From positions 1 through 10,451 of the forward strand of contig DAOUCU010000008.1 in NCBI GenBank assembly GCA_034431935.1: DNA of 10,451 nt. Reading direction: 5' to 3'. Source of the stretch: JBFMDU01 sp034431935. GTDB taxonomy: Bacteria; Chloroflexota; Dehalococcoidia; GIF9; JBFMDU01. Shown here in pieces: positions 1-6,330 of the stretch (position 1 is the stretch's first letter; the number at the start of each line of letters is the position of its first letter). The translations under genes and the position numbers were made by a program. Under the pieces are notes generated by a model. That model was given only the letters and a program-made list of their open reading frames with translations, made no database searches and was not told the origin of the DNA.

Positions 1-908
1 GGCGACCGGTAGCGTATCCTGGCGGTGATTCTGACCGGAGATTTCGGTGGTTCGCCTGATACCCAGCTAAGCTGGCTGGCAATAAGCTGCCTGTGGAGCA
101 GGTCGCTCTCCCCGCCGACGATAACGCGGTTGGTTGTGGCGTCAATGCGCACAACGTAAACAGGATGTCCCACGGTAAGGTTGAGGCCGTGTCTCTGGCC
201 GATGGTGTAATGGGTGATGCCGCGGTGCCTTCCCAGCACCTTACCCGTAAGGTCAACAATCTCGCCATGGCTGTCGCCAATATCGGCAGGGATGTAGCCG
301 CCGCCGGCGTAAAGGAAGCAGAGGTCCTGGCTCTCCGGCTTGCCGCTGACCGGAAGCTTCTTGCCTTTCGCAATCTCTCTGACTTCGGTCTTGGTCAGTT
401 CTCCGAGCGGGAAAAGGATGCGGGGCAGGCTGGTCTGGTCAAGAGTGTACAGGACGTACGACTGGTCTTTCTCATGGTACTTGCCTTTGAGAAGATGATA
501 GCCGGACTCGTCCCGCCTGACGCGGGCATAGTGTCCGGTGGCCAAAAAGTCGGCTTTCAGAGCGACGGTGTGGCTCATTAAGAAGCCGAACTTGAGGCGC
601 TGGTTGCAGACGATGCATGGGTTCGGGGTGCGTCCACGGATGGACTCGCTGGTGTAATGGGCAATCACGTACCTGCGGAATTCGTCCTCGAGATTGAGGA
701 CGTAGAAAGGGATGCCGATGGCCCGGCAGATGCGGCGGGCGTCTTCGAGCGCTTCATCGGAACAGCACCGGTTGCCGGGCGCGGTCGTCCCACCCGGCCA
801 CAGGCGCAGGTAGATACCGGTGACATCGTAGCCGGACTCTTTCAGAAGCACGGCGGCGACCGCAGAATCCACGCCGCCGCTCATTGCGGCAATCACTTTA
901 GAAATCAA
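1..908 (-). CDS. mnmA: tRNA-specific 2-thiouridylase MnmA (3' end cut by window)
   Basis: MnmA adenylates U34 of Lys, Glu and Gln tRNAs with ATP and then replaces the oxygen by sulfur taken from a persulfide relay; it acts in the cytoplasm. I read 302 residues, open to the window edge; the family is usually about 350-370, so some 50-60 C-terminal residues are missing. Visible motifs are the PP-loop SGGVDSAVAA (residues 10-19), TPNPCIVCN (94-102), TGHYARV (124-130), KDQSYVLY (147-154) and SGKPESQDLCF (188-198). By alignment with the E. coli enzyme, C101 and C197 are the catalytic cysteine pair. The start is taken as TTG at 908, which gives the normal N-terminus MISKVIAAMSGG; an in-frame GTG at 896 is the alternative. 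An AGG touches the TTG, so the ribosome site is poor. It is the last visible gene of the minus-strand run, 55 nt after tmk, and that gap carries a palindrome. Confidence 0.95.
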   Translation of the reverse strand, partial: MISKVIAAMSGGVDSAVAAVLLKESGYDVTGIYLRLWPGGTTAPGNRCCSDEALEDARRICRAIGIPFYVLNLEDEFRRYVIAHYTSESIRGRTPNPCIVCNQRLKFGFLMSHTVALKADFLATGHYARVRRDESGYHLLKGKYHEKDQSYVLYTLDQTSLPRILFPLGELTKTEVREIAKGKKLPVSGKPESQDLCFLYAGGGYIPADIGDSHGEIVDLTGKVLGRHRGITHYTIGQRHGLNLTVGHPVYVVRIDATTNRVIVGGESDLLHRQLIASQLSWVSGEPPKSPVRITARIRYRS

Positions 909-920
909 CCTGGTCCCCCG

Positions 921-947
921 GCCCCTTCCCTTTCAAAGGGAAAAGGG
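921..947. repeat. Palindromic intergenic element, copy 1
   Basis: In the gap between tmk and mnmA, TCCCTTT (927-933) and AAAGGGA (935-941) form a perfect 7-bp inverted repeat around one central base. Outer CCCCTT (922-927) and AAAAGGG (941-947) extend the symmetry. It resembles the elements at 1600-1622 and 5951-5971. No T-run follows on either strand in the form expected of an intrinsic terminator, although GGTTTTTC follows at 950-957 on the plus strand. It may be a REP-like repeat or a processing or stability stem between the two genes. Confidence 0.5.
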
Positions 948-963
948 ATGGTTTTTCAAAGGG

Positions 964-1587
964 CTAATGCCCTTCAATCATCCCGTTCACACGTTTCCAG
1001 ATGCGGTCGGAGATTTCACGTCGGGAAAGCCGGCCGTCGATGACCAGCCAGCGCTCCGGCTCCATTCTGGCCAGCTTGAGATAGCCTGACCGGACGCGTT
1101 TGTGGAAGCGGACAGTTTCCTGTTCAAAGCGGTCTTCGGTGTGATGCCCTTTCCGGTCAAGACCGTGCTTGGGAGGTATGTCCAGCAAGACGGTGAGGTC
1201 GGGCTTCAGCCCACCGGTGCCCAAATCATTGACCGCCTTGACTGCAGCCAAATCCAGCCCGCGGCCGTAGCCCTGGTAGGCAGTGGTGGAATCGTAGAAG
1301 CGGTCGCAGACGATGACCATCCCTTTTTTGAGGGCCGGTCCAATGACCTCTTTGACGAGCTGGGCGCGGGAGGCGTTGAAAAGCAAAAGTTCGGCTTCGG
1401 GCGAGATGCCGGTATCTATCCGGTGTTTGAGCAGGTCGCGGATGCTCTGGCCAAGCTTCGTACCGCCCGGTTCCTGGATGAGAACGGCGGGGATTCTGCG
1501 TCGCTTGAGGCGGGCATAGAGTGCTCTGGCCTGAGTGCTCTTGCCGCAGCCCTCGCCTCCTTCGAAGGTGATGAAGATTCCTTTCAA
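964..1587 (-). CDS. tmk: Thymidylate kinase
   Basis: Tmk phosphorylates dTMP to dTDP with ATP, the step toward dTTP shared by de novo synthesis and salvage. The 207-residue protein has the usual family length. It shows the P-loop GGEGCGKST (residues 10-18), the EPGGT segment (39-43), the base-contacting arginine region ASRAQ (72-76), DRFYDSTTAYQGYGRG (95-110) with the DR motif, and a LID-region stretch ending DRFE (152-155). The start is TTG at 1587, placing the P-loop at the normal distance from the N-terminus. GAGAAAGG lies immediately before the TTG, closer than an ideal Shine-Dalgarno. It follows the R3H ATPase gene after a 131-nt gap holding a palindrome and precedes mnmA by 55 nt, probably in one transcript. 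Confidence 0.95.
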   Translation of the reverse strand: MKGIFITFEGGEGCGKSTQARALYARLKRRRIPAVLIQEPGGTKLGQSIRDLLKHRIDTGISPEAELLLFNASRAQLVKEVIGPALKKGMVIVCDRFYDSTTAYQGYGRGLDLAAVKAVNDLGTGGLKPDLTVLLDIPPKHGLDRKGHHTEDRFEQETVRFHKRVRSGYLKLARMEPERWLVIDGRLSRREISDRIWKRVNGMIEGH

Positions 1588-1599
1588 CCTTTCTCGCGG

Positions 1600-1622
1600 C
1601 CCCTTTCCTCGGAAAAGAAGGG
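1600..1622. repeat. Palindromic intergenic element, copy 2
   Basis: CCCCTTTCC (1600-1608) faces GGAAAAGAAGGG (1611-1622) as an imperfect inverted repeat just upstream of the tmk start on the minus strand. On the plus strand it shares the order CGGCCCCTT..CC, then GG.AAAAG..GGG and TGGTT, with the element at 921-947. The shared flanks suggest a related sequence rather than two chance hairpins. The rest of the gap up to the end of the ATPase gene (1623-1718) shows no gene. Confidence 0.4.
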
Positions 1623-1718
1623 TGGTTAGTTCTGTGAATAGCTTTAGCCATTCAGACTGCCCAAAGGTTACCAGAGGCCGGCTGATAAGGGAAGAGGTCA
1701 GCTATCAAGGTCTGCCCC

Positions 1719-3215
1719 TTAAGGATGGCGGGCCATGAAGGCGACTCGCCGGTTGGGGTCTTTGCCGGCACTGCGCGACGCGATGCCGTATTTCTCGGCC
1801 AGGGCATGCTGGAGTCGCCGGATATAGCTCGCCTGTGGGCTGAGTTCGACACTGGACTCGCCGTTCCTGACCCGTTGCGCCGCCTCCTCCGCTTCGGCCA
1901 GAGCATCTTGCACGCCGTAGGCGCGTTTTGCTGAAGGGTAGAGGCTGGCCAGACACTGCCGCATCTGCGGCACGTTGTTGTTTCGCAGAACATAGACGGG
2001 AATCTGGGCGGCTTCGGCGTCGCGTATCCTCTGTGGTTTTCGCCGGTAAAAGCCGCGCGTTGTCAGCAGGACATTTGCCTGGCGCAGGTCGTTAACAATC
2101 TCGAGCGGCAGATTGCGCTCCCTGGCGGCGTCTTCAAGGCGGTCGCGGTTGACACCGAAAAGGTATATTCGCGGCGGCTCTTTGGTCTCCATCCGGACCG
2201 GTTCCTCCCGCTTGGTGGTGACCATGGCCCGGTGGACTCCTTCTTCGTCCATCCAGCGCGTTTCCGCCTGCGGTACCTGGCCGCGAAGAATAGCGTCGAT
2301 AGCCTCAGCAACGTCGGGGTGAACAATGACCTTCCATCGGTCCTGGATTTCAACGACGATTTCAAAGGTAGGCGGTGCCCTACGTTCAAGTATCGATTTT
2401 TGCGTGCCCCGCCGCCGGGCCTCCTCATCGCTGAGCGTGACTGACTGGATGCCGCCGACGAGGTCGGAGAGCGTCGGGTTCATCAGCAGGTTGTCGAGGG
2501 TATTGCCGTGGGCGGTCCCGACGAGCTGGACACCGCGCTCGGCGATAGTCCGTGCTGCCTGGGCTTCAAGGTCGGTGCCGATTTCATCGATGATGATTGC
2601 CTCGGGCATGTGGTTTTCCACTGCTTCAATCATCACTGCGTGCTGTTTCTCTGGCGTCTGCACCTGCATACGGCGGGCGTGACCGATGGCCGGGTGAGGG
2701 ATATCACCGTCACCCGCAATCTCATTTGAAGTGTCGACGACAATGACCCGCTTTCTCAGGTCCTCCGCCAGGACCCTGGCGACCTCGCGCAGGATGGTTG
2801 TTTTGCCGATGCCGGGCCGCCCCAGGAGGAGGACACTTTTACCGGACTCGACCAAATCGCGGATAATATCGACGGTACCCTGGACGGCCCGACCGACCCG
2901 GCAAGTCAGGCCGACAATCTGGCCACCCCGGTTGCGTATGGCCGAAATGCGGTGGAGAGTCCTGGGAATACCGGCGCGGTTGTCCTCGCCGAAACTGCCG
3001 ATGCGCGAAACGACATAATCCAGGTCGTTCCGGCTGACTTCGTGGGTGCCGAGGCTGGCTTCCTGGTCGGGATAGCGCGCTTCCGGTGGGCGTCCCAGAT
3101 CGAGGATGACTTCAATCAGGTCGCGCTCCCGCGGGTCCTGGGAAAGCGGTTCGCGTATGTGGGGCGGCAGGACGTTGAGCAGAGCTTCCAGGTCGTCAAC
3201 GACTACTTTCTGCAA
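1719..3215 (-). CDS. R3H-domain AAA-type ATPase, SpoIIIAA/Ycf45-like
   Basis: A 498-residue protein with a central RecA/AAA-like ATPase domain of the type found in SpoIIIAA and cyanobacterial/plastid Ycf45, and a C-terminal R3H single-strand nucleic-acid-binding domain. Walker A is GRPGIGKTT (132-140), Walker B is AIIIDEIGTD (206-215), and GTAHGN (233-238) is a sensor-like motif. The R3H signature spans about 459-492, with R466 and H470 in IRRLQH and later SRSAGKDPNRRV (480-491). Residues 345-430 form an intermediate region typical of the long form. The start is TTG at 3215, supported by AGGAG six to seven nt upstream; this makes the gene overlap the 3' end of pdxT by 20 nt, so translational coupling is likely. 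The cellular role of the family is not established; binding or remodelling of nucleic acid is inferred from its domains. It is not evidence for sporulation here. Confidence 0.88.
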   Translation of the reverse strand: MQKVVVDDLEALLNVLPPHIREPLSQDPRERDLIEVILDLGRPPEARYPDQEASLGTHEVSRNDLDYVVSRIGSFGEDNRAGIPRTLHRISAIRNRGGQIVGLTCRVGRAVQGTVDIIRDLVESGKSVLLLGRPGIGKTTILREVARVLAEDLRKRVIVVDTSNEIAGDGDIPHPAIGHARRMQVQTPEKQHAVMIEAVENHMPEAIIIDEIGTDLEAQAARTIAERGVQLVGTAHGNTLDNLLMNPTLSDLVGGIQSVTLSDEEARRRGTQKSILERRAPPTFEIVVEIQDRWKVIVHPDVAEAIDAILRGQVPQAETRWMDEEGVHRAMVTTKREEPVRMETKEPPRIYLFGVNRDRLEDAARERNLPLEIVNDLRQANVLLTTRGFYRRKPQRIRDAEAAQIPVYVLRNNNVPQMRQCLASLYPSAKRAYGVQDALAEAEEAAQRVRNGESSVELSPQASYIRRLQHALAEKYGIASRSAGKDPNRRVAFMARHP

Positions 3216-3792
3216 TGAGGGCTCCTGAGGCTACACTTAAGAAATAGCGGTGTAACCGGGAATCGTCGGTCAGTTCGGGGTGGAAAGCCAGGGCCAGGCA
3301 TTTTCCCTGACGCACCGCAACAATATCGCCGGTCGATAGCCGGCACAGCACCTCGACCTTCGCGCCGACCGAGGTGACCACCGGGGCGCGGATAAAGACG
3401 CCCCTGAATGGCTCTGCGCCGAGGGCCGGAATGTTGAGGTCGGTTTCGAAACTGTCGACCTGCCGTCCGAAGGCGTTGCGTTTGACCGCGATATCGAGCA
3501 GGCCTAGGGTCGGCCAGTCGAGGGAATCGACTTCGGCGGCCATAACAATCATGCCGGCGCAGGTACCCATGACTGCCATGCCGTTCAGGGCGAGCTGGGT
3601 GATAGGCTCGTCCATCTGGTACTCCCGCATCAGGCGGCTGATGGTGGTGCTTTCACCGCCGGGGATAATAAGGCCGTCGAGATTGGCCAGGTGTTTGGGC
3701 AGGCGGACTTCCATGGTTTCGACGCCGAGGTGGGACAGGATGGCGGCGTGTTCGGCGAAGGCTCCCTGAAGAGCCAGGACACCGATCCTCAT
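3196..3792 (-). CDS. pdxT: Pyridoxal 5'-phosphate synthase glutaminase subunit PdxT
   Basis: PdxT hydrolyses glutamine and channels the ammonia to PdxS in the DXP-independent route to pyridoxal 5'-phosphate. It is a class I (triad) amidotransferase of 198 residues, the normal length. Motifs visible are GVLALQGAF (4-12), IPGGEST (43-49), nucleophile C78 in GTCAGM, RNAFGRQ (105-111), IRAP (134-137) and H171/E173 in FHPELT, which complete the Cys-His-Glu triad. ATG at 3792 lies three nt after the pdxS stop, with a GAGG inside the end of pdxS about 10 nt upstream, so the two subunits are presumably made in a coupled way. Its last 20 nt overlap the start of the R3H ATPase gene. Confidence 0.97.
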   Translation of the reverse strand: MRIGVLALQGAFAEHAAILSHLGVETMEVRLPKHLANLDGLIIPGGESTTISRLMREYQMDEPITQLALNGMAVMGTCAGMIVMAAEVDSLDWPTLGLLDIAVKRNAFGRQVDSFETDLNIPALGAEPFRGVFIRAPVVTSVGAKVEVLCRLSTGDIVAVRQGKCLALAFHPELTDDSRLHRYFLSVASGALIAESSR

Positions 3793-3795
3793 GCG

Positions 3796-4677
3796 CTACC
3801 AGCCTCGCGTAGCCAGCAGTTGGTCGGGCTTCATCGTCCTGACGTCAAGACCGGGCATGGCCTCACCCAGTCCCTTGGAGACTTCGGCAATGATGGAAGG
3901 GTCCTGGTAATGAGTAGTCGCCTTGACGATTGCCCGGGCGCGGGTCTCGGGGTCGGATGACTTGAAAATGCCGGAACCGACGAAGACGCCTTCGGCGCCC
4001 AATTGCATCATCAGGGCGGCATCGGCCGGGGTGGCAACACCGCCGGCGGCGAAGTTCACCACCGGAAGCTTGCCCAGTTTGTGTACCTCGATGACCAGCT
4101 CCAGCGGCGCTCCCAGTGCCTTGGCTTCAGCCGGCAACTCGTCTTCAGGCAGGGACTTGAGCCGACGGATGCCGTCCTGGACGGCGCGCATGTGGCGCAC
4201 GGCTTCGACGATGTTGCCGGTGCCAGCCTCGCCTTTGGTGCGTATCATGGCGGCGCCTTCGGCGATGCGGCGCAGGGCTTCACCGAGGTCACGACAGCCG
4301 CAGACGAATGGCACCTTGAAATCATGCTTCCAGACATGGTGGGACTCGTCAGCCGGGGTCAAAACCTCGGACTCGTCGATGTAGTCGACGCCCAGTGCCT
4401 GAAGGACCTGGGCTTCGACAAAGTGGCCGATGCGGCACTTGGCCATGACCGGGATGGTGACGGCCTTCTTGATGTTCTCGATTACGGTCGGGTCAGCCAT
4501 GCGGGCGACGCCGCCGGCGGCGCGGATATCCGCAGGGACGCGCTCGAGCGCCATCACGGCGCAGGCGCCGGCATCTTCGGCAATCCTGGCGTGCTCCGGC
4601 GTGACCACGTCCATGATGACGCCGCCCTTGAGCATTTGGGCCAGGCCGACCTTTACTTTCCAGCTACCGGTCTCCAT
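3796..4677 (-). CDS. pdxS: Pyridoxal 5'-phosphate synthase subunit PdxS
   Basis: PdxS condenses ribose 5-phosphate, glyceraldehyde 3-phosphate and ammonia (from PdxT) to pyridoxal 5'-phosphate; the family forms dodecameric TIM-barrel assemblies. The 293-residue protein has the normal length. D23 (IMDVV), K80 (VMAKCRIGH) and K148 (IRTKGEAGTG) match the catalytic Asp and the two Schiff-base lysines of the B. subtilis enzyme. FAAGGVATPADAALMMQLG (209-227) and FVGSGIF (232-238) form the phosphate-binding end. ATG at 4677 gives the expected N-terminus; GGAGG at 4691-4695 is 13 nt away, somewhat far. It is the first gene behind the promoter at 4730-4758 and heads the run pdxS-pdxT-ATPase-tmk-mnmA. 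Confidence 0.98.
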   Translation of the reverse strand: METGSWKVKVGLAQMLKGGVIMDVVTPEHARIAEDAGACAVMALERVPADIRAAGGVARMADPTVIENIKKAVTIPVMAKCRIGHFVEAQVLQALGVDYIDESEVLTPADESHHVWKHDFKVPFVCGCRDLGEALRRIAEGAAMIRTKGEAGTGNIVEAVRHMRAVQDGIRRLKSLPEDELPAEAKALGAPLELVIEVHKLGKLPVVNFAAGGVATPADAALMMQLGAEGVFVGSGIFKSSDPETRARAIVKATTHYQDPSIIAEVSKGLGEAMPGLDVRTMKPDQLLATRGW

Positions 4678-4697
4678 CGTGTTTGCGATGCCTCCAC

Positions 4698-4718
4698 AAA
4701 GCTCATAATGAGAGCTTT
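4698..4718 (-). promoter_or_regulatory. Stem-loop in the pdxS leader
   Basis: AAAGCTC and GAGCTTT form a perfect 7-bp stem with a 7-nt loop. With the promoter at 4730-4758 the mRNA would start near 4723, so this hairpin would sit at the very 5' end, ending two nt before the GGAGG at 4691-4695. It could stabilise the message or hide the ribosome site. On the plus strand the stem is followed by TT, but no plus-strand gene ends here, so I do not call it a terminator. Confidence 0.45.
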
Positions 4719-4729
4719 TTGACGGCTAC

Positions 4730-4758
4730 ATTATAAAGCTGGGATGGGCGAAAATCAA
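4730..4758 (-). promoter_or_regulatory. Sigma-A-type promoter of the pdxS operon
   Basis: On the minus strand TTGATT (4758-4753) and a perfect TATAAT (4735-4730) are separated by exactly 17 nt. The predicted transcript start is near 4723, about 45 nt before the pdxS ATG. It lies in the 108-nt gap after the PK-C-domain gene, giving pdxS and the genes after it their own start. An imperfect inverted repeat (AGCTTTATAATG near 4740-4729 and CATTATGAGCT near 4711-4701, one-base indel) spans the -10 and the leader and could be an operator; this is speculative. Confidence 0.7.
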
Positions 4759-4785
4759 AGAAAGAGATATTGGCGTCGTTCCGAA

Positions 4786-5355
4786 TTACAGCCTTGGCTT
4801 ACAGAGGATTTCCTTCACCCGGAGGCTGAAAAAGTCGCGGACATTGACCGGTTTGAGGACCACGGCGGTATCGGCGCCCTGGTCGGTGCCACCGATCGAA
4901 ACAATCTCTTCGTCGGTGCGCACCAGGCCGGCATCGGCGGCGGCCATGGGGCACTCGCAGACCACCTTCATGCCCTGCCCCAGGATGCGCAGGGTATTGC
5001 CCATATCGACGCCGAGGGTGGCTGTCCCATAGAGGTCGCGCATGGCGTAGCTCAGGCCGCCGAAGACATGGGGCGAAGTGAGTATTTTCCAGCCTCTGGC
5101 GAGCACCTTCTTCCGGACTTCATCCGAAAATGACTGCTGGTCCGGCTTGCTGAAGCCGGTGTGGGCGGTGACGATAACGACGTTCATGCCAACGAAAATG
5201 TCGAGGGCCTTTTCGGCAGTGTAGCCGGTGACCGAGGCGATAACGGCCGTCTTAATGCCGAGCTCATCGGCACGCTTCCTGGCTATTCTTAGAACGTCGT
5301 CGGTGTTGCGTTTACCCGGTTTCTCGAAGTAGACGATTCTGCCTTCAATCGGCAT
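4786..5355 (-). CDS. Pyruvate kinase alpha/beta (C-terminal) domain-like protein, copy A
   Basis: A 189-residue protein resembling the C-terminal alpha/beta domain of pyruvate kinase as a stand-alone unit. It lacks the TIM-barrel catalytic domain, so it cannot be a pyruvate kinase. Visible features are the N-terminal FEKPGKRNT (10-18), a Rossmann-like strand and turn IASVTGYTA (39-47), where pyruvate kinases carry an SG-TA effector-binding loop, the conserved HVFGGLSYAMR (96-106), NTLRILGQGMKV (119-130) and AADAGLVRTDEEIVSIGG (138-155). It ends EILCKPRL. ATG at 5355 has GGAGGG five nt upstream. It is about half identical to the neighbouring copy B, which ends 22 nt upstream, so the pair looks like an operonic tandem duplication. 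The biological role is not known to me; small-molecule (phosphometabolite) binding is only a guess from the fold. Confidence 0.8.
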   Translation of the reverse strand: MPIEGRIVYFEKPGKRNTDDVLRIARKRADELGIKTAVIASVTGYTAEKALDIFVGMNVVIVTAHTGFSKPDQQSFSDEVRKKVLARGWKILTSPHVFGGLSYAMRDLYGTATLGVDMGNTLRILGQGMKVVCECPMAAADAGLVRTDEEIVSIGGTDQGADTAVVLKPVNVRDFFSLRVKEILCKPRL

Positions 5356-5377
5356 GGTATCCCTCCACTGGCATCAG

Positions 5378-5935
5378 CTATACGAAATGGGGCTTACACA
5401 GGATTTCCTGAATCCTGAGTTCGAAGAAGCGCTGGGCATTGACCGGTTTGCAGACGATGGCGGTGTCCACGCCGCTGGCACTGCCGCCCATCGAGACGAC
5501 TTGCTCATCGGTGCGTACGGCGCCGGCATCCGCCGCCATGAGCAGTATTTCGCAGGCGACCTTCATGCCCTGTCCGAAGATCCGGAGCGTGTTGGCGATG
5601 ATGTCGCCGATGACGTGAGTATTGAACTTTTTTCGCATGGCCATGCTGAGTCCGCCGAAGGCGTGGGTGACGGTGATGACGGTGCCACCCCTTTCCTGCA
5701 CCTGGCGGCGTATTTCCTCAGGGAATTCATTGATGTTCGGCTCTTTGAAGCCGGCTTCGTGAGTTACGATGATGACCCGGAAGCCTTTGAATGCTTCCAT
5801 GGCCGCCAGCGCCGTCGGGCCAGAGGTCGAGGGCACGATGATTTTCTTGATTCCGAGCTCTGCCGCCCGTTCTCTGGCGACGCGGAACGCTTCAGATGTG
5901 TTCTCCTTACCCGGATTGGTGAAGTACACGGTCAT
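5378..5935 (-). CDS. Pyruvate kinase alpha/beta (C-terminal) domain-like protein, copy B
   Basis: A 185-residue paralogue of the downstream gene, colinear over its whole length. It shares the FxxPGKxNT start (residues 5-13), STSGPTALAAMEAF (36-49), THAFGGLSMAMR (90-101), NTLRIFGQGMKVACE, AADAGAVRTDEQVVSMGG and the EILCKPHFV end. STSGPTA is closer than copy A to the SG-TA loop that binds a phosphorylated effector in pyruvate kinase, so the two copies may bind different ligands (inference). ATG at 5935 is preceded by a G-rich AAAGGGGGA about 7-8 nt away. Upstream is a 107-nt gap with two stem-loops; downstream is copy A after 22 nt. No catalytic residues of a known enzyme can be assigned. Confidence 0.8.
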   Translation of the reverse strand: MTVYFTNPGKENTSEAFRVARERAAELGIKKIIVPSTSGPTALAAMEAFKGFRVIIVTHEAGFKEPNINEFPEEIRRQVQERGGTVITVTHAFGGLSMAMRKKFNTHVIGDIIANTLRIFGQGMKVACEILLMAADAGAVRTDEQVVSMGGSASGVDTAIVCKPVNAQRFFELRIQEILCKPHFV

Positions 5936-5950
5936 AGCCTGTCCCCCTTT

Positions 5951-5975
5951 GTCCCTTTCCCTCGTGAGGGATTGG
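5951..5975. repeat. Palindromic intergenic element, possible copy 3
   Basis: TCCCTC (5958-5963) and GAGGGA (5966-5971) form a 6-bp inverted repeat around GT, preceded by GTCCCCCTTTG. The plus-strand order GTCCCCC, TTTCCCT, then AGGGA is shared with the element at 921-947, which is also preceded by GTCCCCC. The resemblance is weaker than between the first two copies and could reflect convergent G/C-rich symmetry. Confidence 0.35.
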
Positions 5976-5994
5976 AATATGGTTATGTTTATCC

Positions 5995-6015
5995 AAGAGG
6001 GGTGAGTCCCCTCTT
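5995..6015. repeat. Perfect 8-bp stem-loop behind the small-protein gene
   Basis: AAGAGGGG (5995-6002) and CCCCTCTT (6008-6015) form a perfect 8-bp stem with loop TGAGT. On the minus strand it lies 27 nt after the stop of the 79-residue protein gene, so it may end or protect that transcript. No T-run follows the stem on the minus strand, so it is not a textbook intrinsic terminator. Confidence 0.5.
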
Positions 6016-6042
6016 CGACCCCTTTTCTACCTATCTCCTGTT

Positions 6043-6282
6043 TCAGGTCAGGTTATCCTGGCTCTGGTGGTCGAACCTGGACCGGGCCTGTTCGAGGATA
6101 TTGACAAGGTCGTCCTGCATCCGGGTGATTTCGCGCTCAAGCTGGCCAAGAGTCACGCATTCCGGCGTGATGAAAACCGGACGGTCGTCATGCTCGCCGT
6201 AGGCGGTGGCGACTATCTGCATCTTATAGCCGACGATACGTGCGGACTTGATTTCTTCGATGCTCAGCTTGAGCGGAGACAT
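6043..6282 (-). CDS. Small protein of unknown function, 79 residues
   Basis: I do not recognise this family. The 79-residue protein begins MSPLKLSIEEIKSARIVGY; residues 18-40 look like two short beta strands (ARIVGYKMQIVATAY and RPVFITPE) and residues 45-70 (LGQLEREITRMQ onward) like an amphipathic helix that could form a coiled coil. There is no signal peptide or membrane segment, one cysteine (C42), and a charged tail. The start at ATG 6282 is decided by AAGGAGG at 6288-6294, five nt away; a longer reading from GTG 6321 lacks such a site and would begin almost at the predicted transcript start. A perfect TATAAT lies at 6325-6330. Strong translation signals, a clean promoter -10 and biased codon use argue it is real. 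Its place ahead of the PK-C pair could mean co-transcription, but hairpins separate them. Confidence 0.65.
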   Translation of the reverse strand: MSPLKLSIEEIKSARIVGYKMQIVATAYGEHDDRPVFITPECVTLGQLEREITRMQDDLVNILEQARSRFDHQSQDNLT

Positions 6283-6287
6283 GTCTG

Positions 6288-6294
6288 CCTCCTT
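6288..6294 (-). promoter_or_regulatory. Strong Shine-Dalgarno deciding the small-protein start
   Basis: AAGGAGG, a complete match to the anti-Shine-Dalgarno core, lies five nt upstream of ATG 6282. It is the strongest ribosome site in the window and favours the 79-residue over the 92-residue reading. Confidence 0.75.
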
Positions 6295-6324
6295 GTCTGT
6301 GATACCCGAACCGAAGGTCACACT

Positions 6325-6330
6325 ATTATA
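6325..6330 (-). promoter_or_regulatory. -10 box of a promoter for the small-protein gene
   Basis: A perfect TATAAT on the minus strand, with a predicted transcript start near 6318 and a leader of about 36 nt to ATG 6282. No good -35 is seen at 16-18 nt (the best windows, around 6348-6354, match poorly), and there is no TG extension, so it may need an activator or an upstream A/T stretch (the AAAAAT near 6345-6350). Confidence 0.45.

Noticed and set aside
93..1043. Plus-strand reading frames in the first kilobase
   Set aside because: They lie opposite mnmA and the end of tmk, whose motifs are unmistakable on the minus strand.
4698..4720. Plus-strand intrinsic terminator (stem followed by a T-run)
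   Set aside because: No plus-strand gene ends there; the same stem makes more sense as the leader hairpin of the minus-strand pdxS mRNA.
4003..4722. Plus-strand reading frame of 239 codons opposite pdxS
   Set aside because: Antisense to a fully conserved pdxS; a codon-structure shadow.
5354..6202. Long plus-strand reading frame (282 codons) opposite the PK-C genes
   Set aside because: It is antisense to two clearly conserved paralogues, and its translation has no recognisable family features; the high GC content keeps shadow frames open.
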